A stretch of 64,000 bases of DNA, from assembly GCA_019722365.1 (NCBI GenBank), contig JADFUC010000590.1, positions 434,001 through 498,000 on the forward strand, written 5' to 3'. This document shows, piece by piece, positions 51,516-63,069 of the stretch. The stretch comes from Lithospermum erythrorhizon. Lineage: Eukaryota; Streptophyta; Magnoliopsida; Boraginales; Boraginaceae. A program made the translations under genes and the position numbers. Every line of letters begins with the position of its first letter. Positions within the stretch are counted from its first letter, which is position 1. A model generated the notes under the pieces. It saw only the letters and a program-made list of their open reading frames with translations. It was not told the DNA's origin and made no database searches.

Positions 51516-54500
51516 CTATGATACACAGAGTGTGTTCACCTCTAGCGGTCGCAAGGCTCCTTGAACGATGTCTTGAACTGTTCGGTTTCGTCGACAAACC
51601 TCTGACAGCTCTTCAATCGGAATCATTAGACCATTTATATTTCCTCCAGATGCTGCATCTGAAAGAGTCTGCATGAATTTTGCCCTCTCTACTTCTGTAA
51701 CAGCAGCAGGCGGAATCAAGGAAATACTTGCGTTTGCCCACTCTAGAGCCTTTCCTGCATAAGCTCGAGTGAGAGCTAGGAGTGCATATGTTACCTGCAT
51801 AAAGAACGACAAAAGGAAAAAAAAATTATGTTTCGGGCATAATGCACGAAGACGACATATTGCTGCGATATCAAGAATTGTTGTCTGGGAAGGGAAAACG
51901 TTAGAGCATAGTACCGTCTCTATTCGTGAGCTGGGCAAAGCTCCTGTTAGAGAAGCAATAAGAATTCTGGAGATAGTAGGTCCTCGAGGAATAATTATGG
52001 AGTCCCTTATTGGTAGATAATTGTCACCCTGGCTAGAATTTCCGAAATCAAATACGTCGGACAAGAAATTTAAGATGGAATTGGAGGCTTCCCTGCAACA
52101 GTGAATGTAAAATATCACAAAAACCAGAAAAGTTGGCAGTAGTTTCTACTTATGACCAAAAATTGTTAAACCCTATGCAATCAATACTATGCTCGACGCG
52201 ATGGACTCTTCACTGGATTCTTCAAATTGAATGCGTGAAGAAAAATATAAGAGTACAGAACTACATTAATGGACACACACATATTAGATATTAATATATA
52301 TGAGAGTGAGAGGGTGGTACCTATGTTGTACTGTGATCCCAACCATGGCACAATCAACTAATGATGAGAAGACTGAGGACGGGAAGAATAACTGTGGACA
52401 ATAACGTATACATCTTGATGCCAACAGGAAACAGTCATCTGCAATGTCGGGTCTTGAAGTAAAATCCTGCTCAGGAGTCAGGATAATATCGAAGTTATTC
52501 AAGAATGATCAGACAACAAGCTAGTTTGCATAAACTAAAAGGTTAGAGTTAAACCTGAATTTTTGTAAGTAGGCATGTTGTATTGGTAAAGAGAGATTCA
52601 ATCAACACTCTCAAGTAGTCTGCACAAGATGGATCAGATCCAAATATCTGCACAGTTTCCAGAATGATCAATACATAAAGATCAATTCACATTTAAAAAA
52701 AAAATCATCTCACACATGGCATTGGTCTTTCCTGAAATGGGAAAAGCGTACCTTGATAACCTCACTGGACAGATAAAGAAAACATGATTGATGGTGCTGT
52801 TGATAAAGTCCTTGTATTTCCCCCAGCATTGCTCCAATTGTAATTCCCATGAATCTTTTGCAAGTTCTTACCTGAAAATTTTCACAATCCAACCACATTC
52901 AACATATTGGTGAAGACATACACAACTGAAGAGACAGGAATTACTAGTATTATTTCATAGGCACTAGGATAATGCTGATAATTTGACAGAGGGCATGGAC
53001 TTATACAAAACAGTCTCGCGCTCATAATGGACACTCGACATATGGACTCAAAGGTCAATCAAAGGATAAAAATACACTATGGATGCCGCACATTAAACAG
53101 AGACCAAAACGGGCTCCATTTAATATTTCCAGCGTCCATAGTGACCTATAGACATATTGGCAGCTTCGGCGGGTGTGGAAAACTCATTTGGAGACATGTG
53201 TGGATGCCATGGGCAAAGCAGAAAAAAATAAACGTGACTGTTTCAGTTGCATATAACGTGACATCATCCCACCCCACATAATAAGGTATCTGGATTGGTT
53301 GAACAGTGAGCTCTAAAAAACATCATAGCGTATAATTTCTTTAAAAGACCAACCCCTTCCCCTACAAAAACAAGGCAACAAAAAAAGAAGGAAACATCGG
53401 AATGGATGGAGCATTAAATTGTTAGAAGACACAATATGAAGAGATTAAGTATAGCTCATATGAAGGCACTACGCATATCACAATCCAGAAGAAAATTGAT
53501 ACGAGGACTGCTATTCAGACAGGAAGATAGAGTCTGGACTCCCAATTAAGTAGGTACAATGTCAGAATCTTTGTAAACATCATGTTTCCTAAGTACAAAA
53601 GTTAACCAAAAAATAAATTAACCTGAATTAATCTTTTTTAGATTTCATAATTAACACAGAACTTAAGCGTATAAGTAATTGAGCAGATTTACTTAATAAT
53701 GAGTATAAGTTTTGGTATATAAAACCAAAGAACAATACATAAATGGTTGTTTTGAAGACAAGATTGCTGCTCAATGAATAGTCAACCTTATAGATTTCGG
53801 GATGGAAGAATATTTTATTTCCGTTCCAGGATTAAGGGTGTATGGTGATTGGTGTCATGTATTAGATTATTGGTCATGGTAGAGCTGCGAGTACAGTACA
53901 TCATTTATAAAGTAAACCAAAAGTGAAGAAGACAAATGGATATTAACTAACAAAGGCTTGAGAATGGAATTAAAAGGATCTTATTAGAAATATTAAACAC
54001 TTACAGCATTTTTGCAAGCTCGACAAAGAGATTCCATAGTTCGCATATCCCAAGCGCGACTGCACAATGGACAAATGTCAACGATAGGGCTACACGGTAA
54101 GTTCAATGCAAACATCAATGCATAGCCACAGCTATCTTAAGAAATTATCTGGATGTTTCTTACGTGTCAAAGATTGCTTTAAACATTGGCCAAAGCTTTT
54201 GAATTGCATCAGCAACTGCTTCTGGGTGATTTACATATCTACGAAAATTTCATCAAGAACATATAAATTATATGGGACTTGGACACATATCAAATAGAGA
54301 AGGAAAAAGAAGCAGATTATATCTAAATATATTAGCAAGTCGATCAATATGTACAGTTAGTTCTCTAGCGGTCTTTTGTCCCAGCTCTACAGGCCCTTGA
54401 TTAATTATTTCCTGTAGTTGGACAAGTTAGTAGTGAGTACTTGTATTGACACTGTTGGTTCAGAATTTATATAAAATTGAGTCGAGCAAACCTGTAAGGG

Positions 54501-57500
54501 ATGGACTGCTGGAAAGCATAATGCTTCGAGTCCCTTTTTGGCATGCTCTGACGGAAGCTGTGTTATAACTATACTGCAGAAGAACATCTTATCGACAGTC
54601 AAATGAAATATCCACTATTAGTAATTAAGAAGTGTAAAGAGAAGAAATACCTTAGAGCTTCCACCAGATGTAAAGAGTCCTCAGAAGACACCTTGAAGCT
54701 ACCTACTCCAGTCATTGCACTTTGATATATATTGAAGAGTCCGTCCAAGGATCCAGAGAGTTTATTTCCACAATCTACAGTTGGAAACAATTCTTGTTAA
54801 GTGTATCAGAAAATATTCACAATCCACACCATAAGTTATTGAGATTGTGTAAATTCATTATCAACAAATATCATATAAAGTGGAAAAAAAAGTTTGTAGT
54901 TGGACAGAACATAAGGCCACTGAATGAGACTTGAGAGAAACAAGCGAAAAACTCAATTGCTATTACGATTCGTCTTTCGAACTTAAACAGTAAAAGAGCA
55001 ACAACAAGTGGAGGAACCTTTACCATTACAGATATGTCTAAATGCCTTAGAAGCAGCTGCTGCAGAATCTTCAGACAGAGACATGCCAATCACAAGAATG
55101 TCTATGACTGAGGGCAAGAAGGACGGCCCACTGGGTGCAGCATTGAGCCATCTTGAATAAGCTCCAACAAGTGAGCAGACTGGAAAGAAGAAATATATAG
55201 ATAAGACCAAGATATAACCAAGTAACTTAATTCTTCATTTTCTTTGAAAGACGGTCTTTTATGTATGTGACTACAGAGAGTTCACACTTGCAGGACAACA
55301 GATCAGAACATTTTGGAACTAAATTACCTCCTGGCCTCATGAACAGAATGTTTCTAGTTTATAGTTAAAATCACAGGTTTACAAAATAATTGAAAATCAT
55401 GCTAATATATAGATAAGATCATTATATTGCATTTTAAGAACATGAAGCTGTCTGAACATCTTGCAGGAGAATGCAGATAAAGATAATATCTAGCAAGGAG
55501 AAAACCCACAGCATCTATAAGAAGAAGAATTAGGGTCACTCTGAATCGAATTAACTGTAATTACCCGTGTGAAGTAGTTGAGGTTGATGAGGAAGTTTAG
55601 ATAGAAAAGACATTATCTGTTCCAGTGGAAGACAAGTGAAACAAAATCAATGGAGATTTGCATCAGAAATTAAATGAGAATCAACAAGATCATGGGTTCC
55701 ACGGGGGTAAAGAAAGCTAAGTTCGCAATTATAAAAGTTACTACATAAGATGGTTTGTACCTGGGGCATGACCTCAGCTTCTTCAAAAGAAACAAAGTCG
55801 GAAATTGCCTGTATACAATAAAGTGACGCTTCTGCTGGTTGCCAATCAATTCCCTTTTCATTTCTACTGCTTACTGCCTGCAACAGTGACATGAAACTAA
55901 GACTCATGATGGAATCTAGGGAAATAGAAGAACATTATTGAAATATATCTAAAGCGGCGCCAGTCCTTGTCTAAAAACGCAAGATCCAATTGGAAGTAAA
56001 AAATTGCTAAAATGGTACCTATAAGTGTAGGCACTATACTCCAAGCAAAGTTAATAGATAAAATATGTTTATTTCTATAGGTACTGAAAAGATAAACTCA
56101 AACTTAATAACGTTTAATTCACTTATTTTTCATTTTATATTTTATCCCTGACACCTCTCAAACCAAGTTGAACATCAATGTACATCACCTATCAGAAGAA
56201 AATGAAAATGATAATTTCTTCTGCAATTGTATATCACAAACAAATAGGACTATATAGGTATAGTGTCAAAGAGAGGATGGAATATACCTCTAGGAGCTTC
56301 ATACATAGAATTCGTAGTGTAGATTCACCTCCTAATACCAATGCAGCATCTATTAAGGCATCTGCCACAGCTGAAAGCATTCAAGACTTTCAGAACTCAA
56401 ACGTAGAGTTATGTGACAATGTATTACTAATGAGAAACATATAAGAACGTCTTATTCAAACTGGTCATGCAGAGAGAACTTTGACAAAGTACATTTATGT
56501 TTACAAGATAGAAATAGGACACCAACAAGACAAAACTTAATACCATATCTTGTTTGCTTAAAATCTTTCTGATCTTCCTTCGAAAGCTCTGAGTAATCCT
56601 GTGGATATTGAACTCTGGAGCTAACCAATTGAATATGTAAACTTATGAGTGATGTGCAAAATTATTACCGTGGTAGAAAAACTAAGAAAAGCTACAAAAT
56701 ATGAACAATTGTCTAGGGAGCTCTCAAACTTCAAAGTAGATCTCTGTGACTTAACAAATATCAATATGTTTACATACTGATTGCAAGAATACAAATGGTT
56801 GACATGAGCTGAAGTTCTAAAAATGTAGGACGATAACACATGATGTCAATAAATAGATTTCTTACTCAACTAACCAATTGAACAAGCGATTCATATGCTG
56901 GTCTGAAAACCTGCAAGCGCCGATTTCTTTCTGCTTCAATAGTTGCTTCATCCCCATAAGATACATATGAGTCCCTAGAGATCATATATGTCAACCAGAA
57001 GTTTCACAGAACAGCATAAACAATGGAGAATCGAAGTCCACCTTTCAACCAAACTTATCTGGAGATAGTGCCAGAAATTGAATGTCATGGAGGCAATGTC
57101 AAACTCTGGATATGAAGCAACATCAAGTAATGCATGTACGATCATCATTGATTCATCAGAACCTGAGAAAAAGTCACATGAGCAATATAAAGAATTTCTT
57201 ATTGGTGACTTAAGAGTCGTGTAAGGTTTAGTAACTTCTTGGTATCATACAACTGTCACCTACAGAACATTGAGGACTATAGAATCTAAGGAAAATTCTT
57301 GCAACAGAAGAATATATACCAGTTGCGATCAATTCAACATACGCATCACCCATGTCTGCAAACAGACGTGCAACAGCCTTTATATCCTCCTCATCCTGTG
57401 AAGATACCCAAAACAGAAGCATTAATGGCATGAAACAAATATACTGTATCCAGCAATCTATCTCACTGAAAAAGAAGTTTATATGTATGGGTTTGCAGCT

Positions 57501-60500
57501 CATGTCCATTTTGATGCTCAGTCATCATACAAATGTCAAGAAGAAAGACTTGTGGACTTGGGATCAAGTCTGGTTATGGATATGATTTATTTGCTTAAAC
57601 ACGAGCAAGATATTTACCAATGCTGCTGCCAATTAATATTTTCATGGAGTATGAGGCTATGAGCCTTAAGGAAGGGAGACTCAAGATGCTATTAAATGGT
57701 AGAAAGAAGACTGAACATCACGCTATTACCAACTAGATTTGCCTCTTTAGCGATGAATTTATTGCAGCAAGAAATATGAGACACCATCTAGAACCTCAAG
57801 CAGCTTACCTTTGAAGCATCTCTAAGCTGTGGTTTCAAACTCATAACCTGTGGGACAAGTACTTGAATAAGAGGCAACTGTGAGGACATTGCATTGACGT
57901 TTCTTACGGCAGTGAAGTGGATTAACTCAGAAATGACTGCAAAAAAAAGGAAAGAGGTTGAGTTAGCTTCAGTGGTGGAAGAGAGGACAGTCGCTAGTGC
58001 CCCCATCCCCCTAATTTTTTCAAAAAAATATTTTTTGAGAAATAAATGCTACTATTAATTTTTTTCAAAAATTTATTTCATCTGTCACCATTTCGTTCTT
58101 ACATTTTTCCATATTTGTCTGACCTAAAACTTGTCATGACTACTAATCAGAAGTACACGAGATGCAGGAAAGAAAAAATATGGAGTGCACATTTTTCTAT
58201 ACTATATATTATCACTTATGTAAGCTTCTTCGTAAGCCATAATGGGGAGATGAAATTGCATGAGTAATAGGAGACTTCCCACTCCAGTACTCACTATCTA
58301 CTTCATCCGTACGATGCCAAAAGGGAGGAGTATGATACATAAGGAAACTAAATCCTAGCAACAGTTCACACTCATATACCAGAATCATAATCAGGTTTTA
58401 TATATGTCACAACACTCAAAAATGTATCACAGAACAAACGAAAAACTATATTGCGTATCACACAGATAACAAGTTGAATGAAAAATTATTTATCAATGAA
58501 CCCACAGACATGGCTTTAAAACTAAGTAATTCTTTCACTTCTGAGTTCCAACTTGTTCGTAGATACTTCAAAATTTAATTTTACTTTTGTCCTTTTTCTT
58601 TCTTTTTAGTCAGCTAGGAACTAGGAAGGAAGTTGAAGACTCTACTCCCAATAAGATGTAGCAATATAGATGAGAAGCTCTCAAACATGTCTGGTCCTCT
58701 CTAATTGAGAGCACACGGTACAGTTCTTCATATCGGTCTTGTTACTAATAGAACTTTTCAATTCAATCAGAGAGCTTAGTTTCATATAATGTGAAAACAG
58801 AGAAAATAATGGAATTGAGTTGTAGTACCATTTACTGATGCCTCTGAAAGCACTTCGGAGCTCAAGCTTGAGAGAGCAATAAGAACTAATGGGTGTGAAG
58901 CAAGTGTAGATGCCGTTATCCTTGAAGCAAAAGGGAAAAAGTTAATGAAGATTTCTTTCAAGAATATGATATTACATTTACAGAGAAAAACAGAAACGTC
59001 CAAACCGATCGATCAAAAGTTATATAAATTTGGTATCACCAGAAGACCATAATCATGTACCAGAGAGAGTGAGAGCGAGAGAAAAATAAAGAGAATAACC
59101 ATTCATGAAACCAAAATAAATAGTTATGTAGACTCTAACGGATAAACAAAGACTTCAATTAATAAGAAATAACAGTTAAACAGTAATATAAATTGAAAAT
59201 CCACAAATCAAACAAGTATGATCACTGCATAACCTCACTTTATCATGAAACATGGCATGCGCTCTTATCAAATCAGAAATTTCAAAAGGTACAACTAGTA
59301 AGTTTGCAGAATCAACAGAAAATGACTGTATAGAAGAGCAGCCACAGAGCAAAATAGGCAAACATGCATACAGAAGTAAAGACGTATTGAAGAAAACTAT
59401 TAATTGGAAATGGACAGATCTGCTGAAATGACAGGATTTGTGTACCTGTGCCTAAGGCGCAGCCAAGAAGCAAATGCCTCCAGAACCTGCCAAGCATCTA
59501 AGTGTCACTCAACATGGTTGTTACACAATATTCATATTTCTAGGGATCCTCGTGAGTACCAATAACAATAAAGACTGTAAAGTTAAGATGAAAAGAAGAT
59601 TTAGGCACTGAACAAGCAATTTGCTGTTCACTCATGGTACTGTTGTAGTAGAGTTGTCAATTTCAGTATCACTAAGACCGGCAAACATAAAAGGTAGAAA
59701 AAAGACGCACGGACCTGCTCCTTAAGTTCACCAATATTCAGGCATGCGGTCAAGATATTGAGAGAGACATCGATTGCAGATGCCAGCTCATTTTCGAATT
59801 GACGCCGTCTATCAGGACGAGCAGCTATCTTATAGTTGAATGCTTCCTATTACGAGGATACATGGTCATTAGATCACAACAATTATTATGGTAAGGATAA
59901 GAGAACAAGTGCTTATGAATCTGTAACATGGCTTAATAACAACCCTTGTGTCCATAATATTTTAAGCAATACTCCCTCCGTTCCTCTTTACTTATCTTTC
60001 TAAACTTAATTTTTTGTTTCAAAATACTTGTCCTTCTAACTTAAAAAATTATATTTCTATAGTTTCAATTTTGTTTCAAAATACTTGTCCTTCTAACCTA
60101 GAAAATTGTATTTCTACATTTTCATTGTACTTTTTTACTACTTTTTCTTATTAAATTATCAACCAACCAATTATATAGTTTCAATTAATTGACATTTTAC
60201 ATTTTTAATCTACTTTTTGATTACTTTCTATTTTTCTTAATCTATGTGCAAATGACTAGAAAGACAAGTAAAAAGAAACGGAGGGAGTATGTGGTATATG
60301 TAGTTGCATAAAAAAGGAATGCACAGATGGTCAATTTAAGGAATTGATCTTACACTAAATAAGAAGTTGTTAGATCATATCTCTTCTTCCAAAGAGAAGT
60401 TGGGGTTCAATACCTCAGGCAATACTCTGAGAAGCTCGAGGAAGCTTGAAATACATTCAGAATGTGTGTTCATTTGATCCCTAAGCCAAGTCATTATACC

Positions 60501-62004
60501 TCCATCACCCCAATCATCTGCGGGTACGTGCACAGCCAATGCAGCCACCGCTAAACTAATCTATAAATGGAGACATTTTTAGCAAGCAACATTATCCAAT
60601 CAATGATATGAAAAGGAAAGAGACCTGATACAAAAATCGCATGCAACAGAGTTAACTTGATGTAGGAAAAATAATATAATTACTACCTGAGTTCTAACTC
60701 TAGGAGGGCCTTTGTGGAATGTTTTCAATAAGCTCTGCATTTGAAGAACAATGAACATGAAAACACCCAAATTGAAATAGAAAATAGCATTGAGAAAACC
60801 CCAAACATGAAGAAGAAGAAGAAGAAGAAGAAGAAGAAGAAGAAGAAGAAAAATGAAACATATAAGTGCTTACACATGGATGAGTAACACATAATTATAA
60901 AAGAGTAGAAAGGCCTAAGAGTCATGATAATAGTATAATTGGACCTTCATGTTTATGCAGGAGCCAACCATGTTTTGTAGTTCTGGTCAGTCACAAGAAG
61001 AAACCCACGAAGTCTAGAAGAGATTATCCAAATCAATAGATGAAACTTCATCTTGTTTGATACCATAAAATAAAATATTCTCTCACGAGGGACTCGATTT
61101 ATAATTTTATATTCAAGATTTGTTTCAGAAACAGCTATGTGATTAAAAGGAAGAGATGCATGAATCACTTCAACAGTAGCTGAGAAATAAGACATGAGGG
61201 ATTTTGCAATTTCATGACATCATAGCGACAGTACCTTTCATGAGTTTTTTACATGAACCTATAACCGACATCCTGACCTAGATTTTTATTACAAATCCAA
61301 ATAATTTTCAACTTCAAGTATAGGCAACATACGTTTAAGAATGATTGGGAAACATATATACAAAAAAGTGGTACAGAATTCCACTGCTCATAGCAGAGTA
61401 TTTTTGTGCACAGCTGGTGATAAAAAAAAATCATTTATTTAAATGGAACTTACATTAAAACCCTAAAGCAATTCTATGCCAGTAAGTCATTTCTTACAAA
61501 ATAATTATATAACAGAAATTTCAATGAAGGGACAACCTGATTTTGACGAACAACCACATTGGCAGTTCTAGCAGACATCCAAACCCAACATGAATTATCA
61601 CTAAATTAATTGTGCATAATGCATAGACTTCATAAAATGCTACAAGTGAACTTTAAACTGTTCAAATTAAATTTCTATATTTACATGCTTCCTTGGTTAT
61701 ATATTGCGGATGTAAGCAATGCCACTTACATTTAAGGAGTCCCGAAGAGGACGAAATGCTTCAGAAGGAAGTTCTTCAAAATCTCGTTGTACCTTAGAAA
61801 TCAACAAAGCAAGACATAATTTACTTATAAAATCCTGGATAAAACTTTGTTAAAGTATAACTGAACTCGGAAAGGATATGTGGCGTACATGAAGCTACTG
61901 AAAGCTATGTTATTTCTGTTTATTACCTTGCTTCGCAGGGTCTGTGAACAGAATATCAATGTTTCTTGATTGCTAGAAGAATCATGTAGTAAATTATCAG
62001 CTAC
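51516..62004 (-). CDS. MOS14: MOS14 / transportin-SR (importin-beta family nuclear import receptor for SR proteins), exons 2-27
   Basis: In Arabidopsis MOS14 carries serine/arginine-rich splicing factors into the nucleus and binds Ran-GTP; its loss mis-splices immune receptor genes such as SNC1. I matched 26 collinear exons to the family (minus strand, 5' to 3'): 61927-62004, 61730-61792, 60687-60734, 60414-60560, 59715-59846, 59446-59486, 58829-58920, 57809-57937, 57320-57395, 57042-57162, 56870-56974, 56544-56620, 56288-56370, 55761-55877, 55565-55616, 55024-55179, 54651-54774, 54492-54573, 54323-54411, 54164-54238, 54005-54059, 52752-52871, 52555-52647, 52321-52466, 51915-52092, 51516-51794. 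Landmarks are VADNLLHDSSSNQET (start), HKGPPRVRTQ, AARPDRRRQFE, LFADMGDAYVELIATG, TARELTVHIDRLANIF, YQQHHQSCFLYLSSEV, SRPDIADDCFLLASR and SEVCRRNRTVQDIVQGALRP before a TAG stop at 51516-51518. The protein is ARM/HEAT-repeat alpha-helical throughout. The usual first exon (about 41 residues, start of the importin-beta N-terminal domain) is not visible. Most introns are GT-AG with matching phase. The borders 56621-56869 and 54239-54322 are anomalous (see findings). Identity is near certain; an intact product is not. Confidence 0.95.
59970..60290. mobile_element. Stowaway (Tc1/mariner) MITE inside a MOS14 intron
   Basis: The ends are near-perfect inverted repeats: TACTCCCTCCGTTCCTCTTT on the left and the complement of AAACGGAGGGAGTA on the right, with TA at both borders. 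The left arm goes on to CTTATCTTTCT, which mirrors AGAAAGACAAG on the right. Inside, a roughly 50-base block with TTCAAAATACTTGTCCTTCTA is duplicated. It carries no ORF. The good terminal match suggests a young copy. It sits in the intron between exons 59715-59846 and 60414-60560. Confidence 0.9.
60809..60850. repeat. (GAA)n microsatellite in a MOS14 intron
   Basis: About 14 uninterrupted GAA units on the + strand (TTC on the transcribed strand). On the sense strand it is a long pyrimidine tract roughly 70 bases upstream of the acceptor of exon 60687-60734, so length changes could affect splicing. Confidence 0.95.
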
Positions 62005-62260
62005 CTATCAAATGATGACCATAGAAATGAGTTATTCACGATGACCATAGAAATGAGTTATTCAACAACGGTAACAGAATAAGTTCACATGACAAGAGAA
62101 TACATATCAGACTACTGCCATGAAGGTAATGGAAAGATCCAGATAATAGCAAATATGTATTCACGAAGATGCATAATAACAACGAATACATGTATAAGTG
62201 AATAGGTCACTATTACAATAGACAGAGAAAAAAACAGGCAACTGCATTGCATTGTGAAAC

Positions 62261-63069
62261 CTCAAAAATAGTAGATGGCAACAGCTTCTCCACTGAGAAC
62301 ATTAAATACTCTGATCGAGAACCTCTTAGTGCACTTGCAATAGCGTGATCAATGGGGCGCTAGGTAGCGAGTAGAATGCAGGGGACAGAAGCGAGGACCG
62401 AGATAGGGGCGGAAAACGTCTAATTAAAATTTGCTTGGATGCGGATCTCTGGAAAAAGCATCGTGCGTCAATAAAAGATATAAGAAAAAAATACCCATAT
62501 ATTAAAATATATTCAATTTTCAATATATTCTTTTATTTTTAGAATAATTGTTATATATTCTTCATTTTTCATCAATTTTACAACTATTTTGTTACTTTAT
62601 TGGAACTAAAAATAATTAATTATATATTAAAAAAAGCGACTTTATGAATTTTATGAAATGTAAAAGTAATCCTGTTTTATAAAAATGAATGAATAATAAT
62701 TAATAGACATAACTTTGTAGAATATAGAAAAAATGAAAATAATATATTAATATTGTGAGGAGGGTGAAAGTGAAATGATTAATAATAGTGAAAATCCTAA
62801 CTATGTTTTTTATATTTTATTTTATTTTGGACTTTTCTTTATACGGGGACACTGCTCTATGAGGAAGCGTTCGCAGCATACTCGATCGCCAATTTAAGCG
62901 TCATGCCTTCTGGCTGTCCCGCCTTAATGAGGAGCAGACTGGGGCGTCCTCCATCTAGCGCCATCCCGTCCAGGTCGTCCCAGAAATAAGTCTTGTAGCT
63001 AATTGAAGTCAACGTCTTTCTAGATGAAGTTATATCCACATCTGAGCTTCGATAATACTTTGCATCCAA
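62261..63069 (-). pseudogene. Unrecognised coding-like segment, possibly interrupted by a MITE, upstream of MOS14 exon 2
   Basis: Two pieces look coding on the minus strand. The outer one (62857-63069) is clearly less AT-rich than its surroundings and reads 70 codons from ATG, including TYFWDDLDGMALDGGRP and LLLIKAGQPEGMTLKLA. The inner one (62261 to about 62330) reads SEYLMFSVEKLLPSTIFE and ends in a GT donor in phase 0, the same phase as the MOS14 exon 2 acceptor at 62004. The roughly 530 bases between them look like an inserted element. Across it the two frames could continue each other. I do not recognise the protein family. It is not the normal MOS14 first exon. It could be a fragment of another gene, a captured exon, or chance. 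Confidence is low. Confidence 0.25.
62331..62857. mobile_element. Possible PIF/Harbinger-like MITE
   Basis: A GC-rich first ~150 bases (with GGGGCGCTAGGTAGCG) is followed by a very AT-rich stretch and a short GGGGACACTGCTC end. This layout recalls Tourist/Harbinger MITEs. The termini GTGCACTTGC and GAGCAGTGTC (complement of the far end) share only part of their bases, and no clear TTA duplication is visible. Boundaries are tentative. Confidence 0.3.

Noticed and set aside
51769..52020. Plus-strand 83-codon frame over MOS14
   Set aside because: Antisense shadow of the last two MOS14 exons and their intron.
60725..60925. Minus frame with a long poly-Phe run
   Set aside because: Produced by the (GAA)n tract in a MOS14 intron.
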